Origin: an uncultured Acetatifactor sp.
Lineage (GTDB): Bacteria; Bacillota; Clostridia; Lachnospirales; Lachnospiraceae
Length of the DNA stretch: 64,000 bases
Direction of reading: 5' to 3'
NCBI GenBank assembly: GCA_910586515.1
Contig: CAJUGL010000009.1
Location: 4,911 to 68,910 of the forward strand
Shown: positions 18,373 through 26,691 of the stretch, piece after piece
Layout of the letters: each line of letters opens with the position of its first letter
Numbering within the stretch: the stretch's first letter is position 1
Position numbers and translations under genes: made by a program
The notes under the pieces: generated by a model
What the model saw: the letters and a program-made list of their open reading frames with translations, nothing else
Told to the model about the DNA's origin: nothing
Database searches by the model: none

Positions 18373-20616
18373 CTACAACTCGTCCAGATATATCTGCACC
18401 CTGTTCTGGATCTTCTGCACTGTTTCCTCCAATGGGCTGTCCCCTGCAAAATACATCCCTGCCTCTTCGTTCACAATATCCCACAGCGGGTTGTTTCCCT
18501 GAACCCAGTTCTTAAACACGGAAGAATATACGATCTCCCGTAACAATGCAATGTCTTCATTGTCCGGTATCACCAGCTCAGGACCACCTGTGTGAAAAAC
18601 TGGCTTCAAACGGCCAGGTCTGATATACAGATCCGTTAAATGGGCCTCAAAGCTGTCCTCTCTGGACGGAAAGCCGCCATACCAGTATCCCATCATCTCC
18701 TGCAGTTCCTCGGATAACAGGTACTCCAGAAAACTCCAGGCTCCTTCTTTCTGTTCGGATGCACTGTTTATGGCAAAAGCCACATAAGCATAGAGTTCAT
18801 GCTCTCCGCCATTCCAGCCCGGATATCCTACGATTTTAGCGGAGTATTCCGGATCTGTATCGGACACCACGTCCCACACGGTAGCCAGGTTTTTTTCTTC
18901 CAGTATATGATCTCCTGACAAAAAATCAGCAAAATATCCCTGTGACACACCTTCCGTACTGTCCCATTTACTGCATTCCTCCAGGATTCGGCGGAATTCT
19001 CCATTGTCAAAAAAGGATTCTTTTTTCTCATAATCCACAAAATGTTCTCCGTATCGTATCCCCATGCAATATTGAAGGGCTCTCATGGGCTCCTGCTGCG
19101 GAAGAGCCTGCTGTCCCTGTCCCATGCCGAGAAAATTCCATACAGTCCAATTCCCGGCAGTAAACCAGGCCTCCTTTTCGATCATGGTACGGATACGAAA
19201 ACTAGGAATTACAAACACATTTTTTCCCTTTATGGTACAGGCGTTCCTGACCGGTTCCAGAATGTCTTCCCAGGAAGTTTCCTCACTGGCCGCATAATAC
19301 TCTGTCAGCTCCTCAAAAGCGCCGGCCTCTGCCAGATTGTCCGCATACAGCAGGGAAATATCAATGATATCTGCCGCTTTTCCCTGCACAAGCTTCATTT
19401 CCATGGATTTTGCAGATGGTTCGTAGATCGTTTCTATCCGGTATTCCGTATTACGTCTGTTGTACAGCGTCACCAGAATATCCAGATAATAATCCCCCTT
19501 CGTCTTAGTGGCCAACGTGACCGGCTGCCGTTCAGGATACTTCCGGCTGTCTCCAACGGATATAGTGGCAAAAGTCAAAAGCTGTCTTACATCACCCTTA
19601 TACTTCTGTTCCTTGAACATCATCTGCCAGGACTCTCCGTCACAGAAAAAACAGTCTATGCGATTACCGTCCAGCTGCACACGATCATCATCCCAGCTCC
19701 AGAGAACTTCCGCCTCGCCGGTATCCGGTTCATAACTCCACATATCCTCCCATGTGCGCAGACAAATGCCGCATTCATATCCACTGTATACAGCCAACGG
19801 ACGGACAGGACAGGCATATGCTTCTTTGGCTCCTCCAAGTTCCAAAAACAGAGGGGTTTCTCCGGTTACACAGTACCCGTAAGCCCTCCCTTCTCTTCCG
19901 ACAGCCACTCCTTCCAGACGTTCCAACTCAGGATAATATATCTCTTCAAGGACTCCATCCTGCCCGAATGCGAAGACATGACCGCCTTCACCGTAATTAT
20001 ACAGAAATACCCTGCCGTCTTCCGTTACAGCTCCCAGTTCCAGACTCCTCCCCAAATCCAATAACTCCTCTGGGGCATAGTCGGCTGACCACAACAATTC
20101 CCCATCGGTTCCGTATTTTGACAGGGCATACAGATCTTCTGCTTCATCGGTGTTGCCAGGTCCCCAGAAGATATAGCAGTTTCCTGCTATATCCGCAAAA
20201 ATCAACTGTTCCCGGACATACTTAGCATCTTTGGCGCCTATTATGTAGTCATCTTCCTGGTATCCGTCGGATATCCTTTTTCTGGATACTCCAGTATAGT
20301 TGCCGCCGTCCGCATCAATTCCGGCAGCCACATAATAGAGCCATTCCCCGTTTATTGTGTAATCCAATGTACTGTTTATGAGCAGAAGGTCCGATTGGAC
20401 TTTATCCACCGGCTCGTCCAGAGGCAGATATCGGAAAACTGCCGCAGCCGTGGTTTTGTTTTCTGTTCCGTATGCTGCCTCGCCATAGGAGGGATCTGAC
20501 GCTTCTTTCGCGCCATTGTATTCAGACGCAGGCTCCGGGATTTCCCGGAACCCGCAGGAAGTAACTGTCAGAAGCAGTACCAGCGCAATAGAATGATACA
20601 TTCGTTTAATTTTCAT
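18373..20616 (-). CDS. Large lipoprotein with solute-binding C-terminal domain
   Basis: 747 residues with ATG 20616. The signal peptide ends in the lipobox VTSC (Cys at residue 21), so it is anchored to the outer face of the membrane. Residues ~60-360 contain repeated Trp/Tyr/Gly beta-strand patterns (GEWLYYVAAG, GRVFLYNYGEG, GRAYGYCVTG) suggesting a beta-propeller-like region. The C-terminal ~370 residues resemble an ABC extracellular solute-binding protein (YNRRNTEYRIETIYEPSAKS, AAFAINSASEQKEGAWSFLE-type pattern). No transporter permease is adjacent. Its first codons overlap the end of the small lipoprotein gene by 11 bases. It could sense or capture a sugar or peptide; the ligand is unknown. 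Confidence 0.72.
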   Translation of the reverse strand: MKIKRMYHSIALVLLLTVTSCGFREIPEPASEYNGAKEASDPSYGEAAYGTENKTTAAAVFRYLPLDEPVDKVQSDLLLINSTLDYTINGEWLYYVAAGIDADGGNYTGVSRKRISDGYQEDDYIIGAKDAKYVREQLIFADIAGNCYIFWGPGNTDEAEDLYALSKYGTDGELLWSADYAPEELLDLGRSLELGAVTEDGRVFLYNYGEGGHVFAFGQDGVLEEIYYPELERLEGVAVGREGRAYGYCVTGETPLFLELGGAKEAYACPVRPLAVYSGYECGICLRTWEDMWSYEPDTGEAEVLWSWDDDRVQLDGNRIDCFFCDGESWQMMFKEQKYKGDVRQLLTFATISVGDSRKYPERQPVTLATKTKGDYYLDILVTLYNRRNTEYRIETIYEPSAKSMEMKLVQGKAADIIDISLLYADNLAEAGAFEELTEYYAASEETSWEDILEPVRNACTIKGKNVFVIPSFRIRTMIEKEAWFTAGNWTVWNFLGMGQGQQALPQQEPMRALQYCMGIRYGEHFVDYEKKESFFDNGEFRRILEECSKWDSTEGVSQGYFADFLSGDHILEEKNLATVWDVVSDTDPEYSAKIVGYPGWNGGEHELYAYVAFAINSASEQKEGAWSFLEYLLSEELQEMMGYWYGGFPSREDSFEAHLTDLYIRPGRLKPVFHTGGPELVIPDNEDIALLREIVYSSVFKNWVQGNNPLWDIVNEEAGMYFAGDSPLEETVQKIQNRVQIYLDEL

Positions 20617-20965
20617 CGATAATCACCGTCTCCTTGATATTGGCAGCAGCATTAAAACTCCCTGCCTGAACATCTGCAGGTTCCTTTTTCATTTTGCTAA
20701 TCTCTTCTGTGCTCGAATTCTCTTCTGCGCCCGGCTTCTCCTCTGTGCCCGAATTCTCCTCTGCGCCCGGATTCTCTTCCGTACTCAGATTCTCATCTGC
20801 ATCTCTGCCGGCCTCATCCTCCCCGCCTGTCTGTCCTCCATCCTCTTCTGTACGTATTTCCGCATCTTTTGATGCTTCCTGCACACCTGGGACTTCTCCG
20901 CATGCCGCCAAGGATAATACTGTCATCGCTACCCAAAAACCCATAACCCTGTTGTTTCTTCTCAT
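20606..20965 (-). CDS. Small acidic repeat lipoprotein
   Basis: 119 residues from ATG 20965 with AGGAGG seven bases upstream. Signal peptide and lipobox LAAC near residue 21. The rest is strongly acidic, with repeats of the type NPGAEENSGTEEKPGAEENS, probably an extended spacer at the cell surface. The last codons overlap the start of the large lipoprotein gene (11 bases), which implies translational coupling and a shared role. The family is not recognised. Confidence 0.65.
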   Translation of the reverse strand: MRRNNRVMGFWVAMTVLSLAACGEVPGVQEASKDAEIRTEEDGGQTGGEDEAGRDADENLSTEENPGAEENSGTEEKPGAEENSSTEEISKMKKEPADVQAGSFNAAANIKETVIIDEN

Positions 20966-21056
20966 CACTTTTCCTCCTTATCAGCGGGACATCTCCGCTT
21001 TTGATATAATGAGTATACAACAGCATTTTTTGTTATGGATTTGTGGATACAGACGT

Positions 21057-21755
21057 TTATCCGCCAATCACCTCAAATGTAATATCATATCCCAGTTCTT
21101 CTACTATGCCGGTATATATCAGCTTGCGAATAACCATCTTTGCGTTTTCCAAAGCCTTATCCAGAAGCCCGTTTTCAATAACCCGCCTCTCCATAGCGTC
21201 CTTGCTGTTGGCATCGAACACCCTCACATCTTCAACCTTGAGTTTATTGAACAAGCCGTCTTTCTCATCAAGGGTCTCGATGCTCTCGTCGTCCACTTCA
21301 TGGGAAAGTATTTCAGCATTTGGGATATGTACGGTTATCTTCTTTTCCGCCTCATTTACTTCTGCCGTCACCTTGCTGATATCCACTCCTGCTTTTATTG
21401 AGCCATCCCATTTCGCAATGAATGACTTCGTCGTAAAGGAAAACGGGATTTCTTTCCCGAATAGCTCCGCGGGATCCTCAAACTTTCCGGCATCTGTGTA
21501 TAAATACTCTATGGTTGCAAGTTCGCCGATATCATGAATTTCGTCGTTTATGACAGCAATGTCAATCTCCCGGGTAGCCTCCTCGTAAACAGCCACCGGT
21601 TCCGAAAGCCTTTCAACCTCTTCCTCCAGTTTATGTATGGTCTCCGCATATTTCTCTTTGGCGTTTGAATAGCCCTTTTGAAATATTCCAAAGCCGATGA
21701 CTGCAATCGCCGCAACAGCTGCCAATACTACAATTTTTTTCCCTTTTGATACCAT
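21057..21755 (-). CDS. DUF4230-like membrane-anchored protein
   Basis: 232 residues from ATG 21755, chosen because AAGGAGG lies 7-8 bases upstream. One N-terminal transmembrane helix (IVVLAAVAAIAVIGFGIF) is followed by a short coiled coil (EKYAETIHKLEEEVERL) and a mixed alpha/beta domain resembling DUF4230 (LATIEYLYTDAGKF, FSFTTKSFIAKWDGSIKAGV). The domain should lie outside the membrane. Its function is not known. It sits between the lipoprotein pair and the helical-protein pair. Confidence 0.72.
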   Translation of the reverse strand: MVSKGKKIVVLAAVAAIAVIGFGIFQKGYSNAKEKYAETIHKLEEEVERLSEPVAVYEEATREIDIAVINDEIHDIGELATIEYLYTDAGKFEDPAELFGKEIPFSFTTKSFIAKWDGSIKAGVDISKVTAEVNEAEKKITVHIPNAEILSHEVDDESIETLDEKDGLFNKLKVEDVRVFDANSKDAMERRVIENGLLDKALENAKMVIRKLIYTGIVEELGYDITFEVIGG

Positions 21756-21830
21756 TATTAATTCCTCCTTGTTATTGTTCAAAACATACATTGTCACAGA
21801 ACCGCCAGCTACGTTAAAATAGATCACTGC

Positions 21831-22553
21831 CTATCTCCGAAGTATCTCCTCCCGATACCCCTTCTCAATCACCTTCACCACCCCCAATTCCCGATTGCGC
21901 CGGTTCTCCTCGTCGATCACGCCAAGCACTTCCCTGCATTTCACAAAATCCTCCTTCATATAATAAGTATCCAGCAGACTTGTATACAAATCCATCTTTT
22001 TCCTGATATAGGGAACGACAGACTTATACGCGGCTTTCTCACAAAGCCGTATTCCCTCTGTCAGCTTTTCGGCGGCTTTCTCATATTCCGCAAACTCAAG
22101 GTGCATACCGGCCCAGGGAATAAACAGCTGATCGATCATGCTCAAATCCGAGTACAGTATATTCTGCGCAATCTCTTTGACAATCGACATGTTCAACTCC
22201 ACCATTTCAGGATCTCTTCCTATCAGCGCCTCAAACCAGGCGCTTACGAGATAATACGACAGCCAGACACCCGAGTCCTGCCGTACATATTCCTCGGCAG
22301 TCCGCTTCGCCATATCCAGCAGCCTCTTAATTTTCCTGTACATCCACGGACAGCTTAAAGTCAATAAATGTGCTTTTGACAGCAGCGCCTTTATATACAG
22401 AATCTTGCTGTCCTCCACCGTGTCCCTCTTAAAATGCCGGATTGCCTTATCAATGGCATTATTCTTTCTCCAGATATTGCCAATCTGCGCATTGCGTCCA
22501 TAATAGCAGCCCGTCGTGTAATCGTAATACGTTTCTACAATCGTATAGTACAA
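21831..22553 (-). CDS. Helical-repeat (TPR-like) protein with a TTG start
   Basis: About 240 residues, almost entirely alpha-helical with TPR-like periodicity (KILYIKALLSKAHLLTLSCP, EYEKAAEKLTEGIRLCEKAA, YMKEDFVKCREVLGVIDEEN). The first usable start is TTG inside the 3' end of the preceding gene, about 19 bases before its stop. The upstream in-frame codons (GHYVKG) continue the helical pattern without an ATG. It may be translated by coupling, be the C-terminal part of a frameshifted larger protein, or be 5'-truncated. No function is assigned. Confidence 0.55.
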   Translation of the reverse strand: MYYTIVETYYDYTTGCYYGRNAQIGNIWRKNNAIDKAIRHFKRDTVEDSKILYIKALLSKAHLLTLSCPWMYRKIKRLLDMAKRTAEEYVRQDSGVWLSYYLVSAWFEALIGRDPEMVELNMSIVKEIAQNILYSDLSMIDQLFIPWAGMHLEFAEYEKAAEKLTEGIRLCEKAAYKSVVPYIRKKMDLYTSLLDTYYMKEDFVKCREVLGVIDEENRRNRELGVVKVIEKGYREEILRR

Positions 22554-23353
22554 TCCTTTGACATAGTGACCGGGAAATCTCCGGAACGCCGTTTCCGCCC
22601 CCGCCGGCGCGCCTCCGGCTCCCCAGACCGTGCCTGTTTGATTTCCAGATCCATGTCGTCAAAGGCGCGGTACAGCTTCTTCTTTTCTTTCGCCGCCAGG
22701 CCTTCCTCCCCTGAGATCTCCTCCCACATCATACGGATATATCTATAGGCGGTGGCATTGTTGTGGCCAAACTGTTCAATGTTGCCGCTGATATAACGGA
22801 TCAGCTCCTCCGGGTTCCTGAAGCGCCTGACCGCCGCGACGATGGACGCAGTGTAGAGAACTTCCTGCCCAAAGTCCAGCCGTTTCGTATTCGGCCTGGG
22901 CGCCCTCTCCAGGATCTTCTGCGCCTCCGCATAATCCAGCCGGTTGCTGATAGCATAGAAGCAGATGACCTCCTCCACCTTGTGGCAATCGAAGCCTCGC
23001 AGCAGGCATATCCGCCGCATAAAGTCTTCTGACTCCTCTACGGTCAGACCAAAGGCGAAGCAGATGCGGATCGCCGTCTCCTTTTTGATTCTTTTATGTT
23101 CTGTGTACCATTTTCTGATATTTCTCGGCAAGGGGATTTCCTTCTGCTCGAATCTGGATTTGATGAATGCCGTCTTGCCGTCGATATCCTGTCTGTCTCC
23201 CGTATATCCGTGCCCTATGAGAAAGGTATCCAGGGCTTCGTCGAAATTCCTGAACATGCTCACCACTTCGGCCAGCGCCGCGCTGTAGTCGATATCGTCC
23301 TCCGGGTTAATGTCCCTGGCTCTGTTTTCAAGGGATTCCGTGTATGTATTCAT
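22535..23353 (-). CDS. Helical protein with HTH-like N-terminal half, unknown function
   Basis: 272 residues with ATG 23353. The segment PRNIRKWYTEHKRIKKETAI to FAFGLTVEESEDFMRRICLL looks like the core of a phage-repressor/XRE-like or related helical fold, and the rest is helical (EEVICFYAISNRLDYAEAQK). The C-terminal ~25 residues are very basic (ARRRGRKRRSG), which could contact nucleic acid or be a read-off tail. The 3' end overlaps the TPR-like gene in the -1 frame. I do not recognise a named family with certainty. Confidence 0.6.
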   Translation of the reverse strand: MNTYTESLENRARDINPEDDIDYSAALAEVVSMFRNFDEALDTFLIGHGYTGDRQDIDGKTAFIKSRFEQKEIPLPRNIRKWYTEHKRIKKETAIRICFAFGLTVEESEDFMRRICLLRGFDCHKVEEVICFYAISNRLDYAEAQKILERAPRPNTKRLDFGQEVLYTASIVAAVRRFRNPEELIRYISGNIEQFGHNNATAYRYIRMMWEEISGEEGLAAKEKKKLYRAFDDMDLEIKQARSGEPEARRRGRKRRSGDFPVTMSKDCTIRL

Positions 23354-23459
23354 GGATGTCTCACTTTCCTGCGTACTTTTATCAATATTCCATTATACTT
23401 CCTGGCGCGGGAATGCACAAGATTTCAAAATCAGCAAAAAGCTTTCCGTAAAAATACCG

Positions 23460-23631
23460 GTTACTGTTCACAGGTGCCTCCGCAAAGTGTTTTCGTGCGT
23501 ATTTTGCACGAAAATCACGAGACAGCAGGCGCCAAAATGAGCGTACTTTGCTCATTTCATGACAATAGAATTCTGCTTTTGAATTCTATTGTTTGTGTGC
23601 ATCAGTTACTGTGAACGGAGTGAACAGTAAC
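23460..23631. repeat. MITE-like palindromic element with 12-bp terminal inverted repeats
   Basis: The element starts GTTACTGTTCAC and ends with the exact inverse GTGAACAGTAAC. Between them lies a chain of hairpins: TTTTCGTGC/GCACGAAAA, ATGAGC/GCTCAT, CAATAGAATTC/GAATTCTATTG and GTTACTGT/ACAGTAAC. The first ~64 bases recur almost exactly, in reverse orientation, at 28386-28449. It has no coding capacity and fills most of the 23354-23725 gap between the helical-protein gene and metK. Confidence 0.8.
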
Positions 23632-23633
23632 AA

Positions 23634-23675
23634 AATACCCCCCAACGCCATAAAAGAAATGGGTTGAAGGGTATT
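23634..23675 (-). terminator. Terminator after metK
   Basis: Minus strand: AATACCC and CAACCC pair with GTTG-GGGGGTATT, followed by TTGTT. It lies about 50 bases beyond the metK stop and abuts the palindromic element. Confidence 0.6.
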
Positions 23676-23725
23676 GAACAACCTCCCTGCCTGGAAAGTC
23701 CCATAGTATATAGACGCCTGCCGCC

Positions 23726-24913
23726 TTACAGGTATTTTTTCAACGCTTCCGCTCTGTCCGTAGCCTCCCAGGGCAGGGACACATCCTCCCGTCCGAAATG
23801 CCCGTAGGCAGCCGTAGCGCGGTAGATAGGCCTGCGCAGATCCAGCATTTTAATGATTCCCGCCGGTCTTAAATCAAAATTCTCGCGAATGATCTCCACC
23901 AGCTTCTCATTGCCCAGCTTACCGGTGCCGAAGGTCTGCACCATGATAGAGGTAGGCTGCGCCACGCCGATGGCGTAGGAGAGCTGAATCTCACATTTGT
24001 CCGCCAGACCGGCAGCCACGATATTCTTCGCTACGTATCGGGCTGCATAGGCTGCGCTCCTGTCCACCTTGGTACAGTCCTTGCCCGAGAAAGCCCCTCC
24101 GCCATGGCGGGCAGCTCCGCCGTAGGTGTCAACGATGATCTTGCGTCCGGTGAGTCCCGCGTCTCCCTGAGGTCCGCCAATGACAAAACGCCCCGTGGGA
24201 TTGATGAAAAATTTCGTCTCCCCGTCAATCATATCCTCAGGCAGTACGGGATCAAATACGTACTTCCGGATATCCTGATGAATCTGCTCCTGACTCACCT
24301 TCTCATCATGCTGGGTGGAGAGAACCACTGCCTCCAGGCGGAAAGGCCTGCCGTTTTCGTCATACTCCACGGACACCTGGCTCTTGCCGTCCGGCCGCAG
24401 GTAAGGCAGGGTACCGTCCTTGCGTACCTTCGCCAGCTGCCTTGCCAGCCTGTGTGCCAGAAATATGGGATAGGGCATCAGTTCCGGCGTCTCGTTGGCG
24501 GCGTAGCCGAACATCATCCCCTGATCCCCTGCGCCGATGGCTTCAATCTGGACATCATCCATGCTGGACTCCCTGGCCTCCAGAGCCTTGTCCACCCCCA
24601 TGGCGATGTCTGGAGACTGTTTGTCCAACGCCACCATGACGGCGCAGGTATTTCCGTCAAATCCCACTCTGGAATCATTGTAGCCGATCTCTTTAACGGT
24701 TTTACGTACAATTGACGGGATATCCAGATTCGCCGTCGTGGTGATCTCGCCGGTCACCAGAACAAATCCCGTACAGCTGGCCGTCTCGCAGGCCACACGG
24801 CTCATGGGATCCTGCTCCATACAGGCGTCAAGAATTGCGTCTGATATGGCGTCGCAGAGCTTGTCGGGATGTCCTTCCGTCACCGACTCCGATGTAAATA
24901 AATGTTTTTCCAT
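23726..24913 (-). CDS. metK: S-adenosylmethionine synthetase
   Basis: 395 residues with ATG 24913. Signature motifs: FTSESVTEGHPDKLCDAISD at the N-terminus, GAGDQGMMFGYA, the P-loop-like GGGAFSGKDCTKVDRSAAYA, and VDTYGGAARHG. It makes S-adenosylmethionine from methionine and ATP. A SAM-I riboswitch with its terminator lies directly upstream (24968-25114), so expression should fall when SAM is plentiful. The SAM made supports the methyltransferase and radical SAM enzymes elsewhere in the window. Confidence 0.98.
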   Translation of the reverse strand: MEKHLFTSESVTEGHPDKLCDAISDAILDACMEQDPMSRVACETASCTGFVLVTGEITTTANLDIPSIVRKTVKEIGYNDSRVGFDGNTCAVMVALDKQSPDIAMGVDKALEARESSMDDVQIEAIGAGDQGMMFGYAANETPELMPYPIFLAHRLARQLAKVRKDGTLPYLRPDGKSQVSVEYDENGRPFRLEAVVLSTQHDEKVSQEQIHQDIRKYVFDPVLPEDMIDGETKFFINPTGRFVIGGPQGDAGLTGRKIIVDTYGGAARHGGGAFSGKDCTKVDRSAAYAARYVAKNIVAAGLADKCEIQLSYAIGVAQPTSIMVQTFGTGKLGNEKLVEIIRENFDLRPAGIIKMLDLRRPIYRATAAYGHFGREDVSLPWEATDRAEALKKYL

Positions 24914-24964
24914 CTTTTTCTTCCTTTCTTTCCAGCCGTAAACTTCTTTTCAGCCGTAAACAAA

Positions 24965-24993
24965 ATAAATCCGCTTCGTAAATAAGCGGATTT
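24965..24993 (-). terminator. Expression-platform terminator of the SAM riboswitch
   Basis: Minus strand AAATCCGCTT-atttac-GAAGCGGATTT forms a 10-bp stem followed by ATTTTGTTT. It sits between the SAM-I aptamer and metK. Confidence 0.8.
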
Positions 24994-25010
24994 GATCTCT
25001 GGCATCTCAT

Positions 25011-25114
25011 CCTCTTATTGTTCGAACAAATACTCGCTCAGGTAGGCACCTTCCTCACATGGGGTTGCCGTGGCTTCATCGATCCTATGTATCTCCACCA
25101 ACTCTGAATAAGAG
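25011..25114 (-). promoter_or_regulatory. SAM-I (S-box) riboswitch aptamer upstream of metK
   Basis: The closing helix P1 pairs CTCTTATT (25107-25114 side) with AATAAGAG (25012-25019 side). Conserved S-box segments follow in order on the minus strand: AGAGTTGGTGGAGATAC, GATGAAGCCACGGCAACCCC (GATGA-GCC and CGGCAACC are hallmarks) and AAGGTGCCTAC. Position before metK and the adjoining terminator are as expected for SAM-repressed control. Confidence 0.92.
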
Positions 25115-25190
25115 AACTTCTATTAAATTAACGAATTTATGGTATCACAATTCATTGCGGCTGTCAAGTACAAACCGCAAAATATTCCCC

Positions 25191-25220
25191 TAACAGTTCA
25201 GCGCCCTGTCTGAACTGTTA
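25191..25220. repeat. Palindrome TAACAGTTCA/TGAACTGTTA
   Basis: TAACAGTTCA-GCGCCCTGTC-TGAACTGTTA has perfect 10-bp arms. It lies downstream of murA on the minus strand, followed there by GGGGAATATTTTG, and could serve as its terminator. The arms match the stem of the longer palindrome at 36812. Confidence 0.7.
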
Positions 25221-25235
25221 CACATTCCCTGAGGC

Positions 25236-25263
25236 AACGGTTCATACAGGGCACAGAACCGTT
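25236..25263. repeat. Palindrome AACGGTTC/GAACCGTT after murA
   Basis: AACGGTTCATACAGGGCACAGAACCGTT has 8-bp arms plus internal CTGT-type pairing. It is next to the palindrome at 25191 and seems to be a diverged copy of the same unit. Confidence 0.6.
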
Positions 25264-25292
25264 ACTCCCCGGGCAATCCGAAAGCGCCCTTC

Positions 25293-26588
25293 TCAGCTCA
25301 CCTTGAGTTTAAACTTCTGGAAATCTTTGTCTGTCTCCACAAGCTCAATCTGGGCTCCCAGACTCTGCAGTTTAAGATGGAAATCCTCGTATCCCCTTTC
25401 GATATATTTAATATCGTCCACAGTGCTGAAGCCCTCTGCCGCCAGGGCTGCAATCACCAAGGCCGCGCCTCCCCGCAGATCCGGCGCAGTGACGCTGGCT
25501 CCCGTGTATTTGCCCACACCGTCGATGATAGCGGTATCTCCGCCCTCCACCTTGATATCGGCACCCATCCGGGCCAGCTCGTCCACATATTTAAAGCGAT
25601 TCTCGAAAATGCTCTCCGTGACAATGCTGGTTCCCTTGGCCAGGGCAAGAGCTACCGTGATCTGAGGCTGCATGTCCGTGGGAAAACCCGGATAGGGAAG
25701 GGTCCTCACCTGGGTATGCATGGGAGGCCTGGCGGCTACCACCCGGATACAATCGTCCGCCTCCTCCACTTCACAGCCGATCTCCAAAAGCTTCGCCGTC
25801 ACAGACTCCAGGTGTTTGGGGATTACGTTCTTGACCAGCACATCTCCTCTGGTCACCGCAGCTGCGAACATATATGTCCCCGCTTCTATCTGATCAGGAA
25901 TAATGCCGTACTCCGTGCCGTGGAGCCTGGCTACGCCCCGAATCCGAATCACATCCGTGCCCGCCCCCTTGATATTGGCGCCGCAGCTGTTCAGGAAATT
26001 GGCCACATCCACCACATGGGGTTCCTTTGCGCAGTTCTCAATGATGGTCATACCCTCCGCCAAGGTAGCCGCCATCATCACATTGATGGTAGCGCCTACG
26101 CTGACCTTGTCCATATAAATATGGCTTCCCCGCAGCTGCGCAGCCCTGGCTTTGATCAGCCCGTGTTCAATGATTACCTCTGCTCCCAGCGCCCGAAATC
26201 CCTTCAGGTGCTGATCAATCCCCCTGCTGCCGATGTCGCAGCCCCCGGGAAGCACTACTTCCGCGCTTTTATACCTTCCCAAAAATGCTCCCAACAGATA
26301 GTAGGAGCCTCGTATCTTCTTACATCTGTCATCCTCCACAGTCAAATTATGGATATTTCCGGCATTCATTACGATACGGTGCCTGTCTGCCTTCTTCACC
26401 ATTACACCGATGCCGCGCATGGCATCCAGCATTACGTCAATATCACGCACATCAGGTACATTATCTATATATACGGTTTCCTCCGTCATGGCCGCAGCCG
26501 CGAATATAGGAAGCGCCGCGTTCTTCGCGCCTGCTATCTCCACTTCCCCCACCAACGGATTCCCGCCTTTGATCGCATATTGTTCCAT
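25293..26588 (-). CDS. murA: UDP-N-acetylglucosamine 1-carboxyvinyltransferase
   Basis: 431 residues with ATG 26588. An EPSP-synthase-type fold with AGAKNAALPIFAAA at the N-terminus (catalytic Lys22-Asn23 pair), the PEP/fosfomycin-reactive cysteine in LPGGCDIGSRGID (Cys117), and RTLPYPGFPTDMQPQ. It catalyses the first committed step of peptidoglycan synthesis. The Cys is present, so fosfomycin sensitivity of the active site is expected. It runs with the M23 peptidase gene upstream on the same strand. Confidence 0.96.
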   Translation of the reverse strand: MEQYAIKGGNPLVGEVEIAGAKNAALPIFAAAAMTEETVYIDNVPDVRDIDVMLDAMRGIGVMVKKADRHRIVMNAGNIHNLTVEDDRCKKIRGSYYLLGAFLGRYKSAEVVLPGGCDIGSRGIDQHLKGFRALGAEVIIEHGLIKARAAQLRGSHIYMDKVSVGATINVMMAATLAEGMTIIENCAKEPHVVDVANFLNSCGANIKGAGTDVIRIRGVARLHGTEYGIIPDQIEAGTYMFAAAVTRGDVLVKNVIPKHLESVTAKLLEIGCEVEEADDCIRVVAARPPMHTQVRTLPYPGFPTDMQPQITVALALAKGTSIVTESIFENRFKYVDELARMGADIKVEGGDTAIIDGVGKYTGASVTAPDLRGGAALVIAALAAEGFSTVDDIKYIERGYEDFHLKLQSLGAQIELVETDKDFQKFKLKVS

Positions 26589-26691
26589 CTCATTTTCCTC
26601 TGCTCATAAGGCCAATGGTCTTTTTCATTATAACAAAAGCAATGTTACCACATTTTCCCTCATTTGTAAACCGAACAGGCATTCTTGCCCA

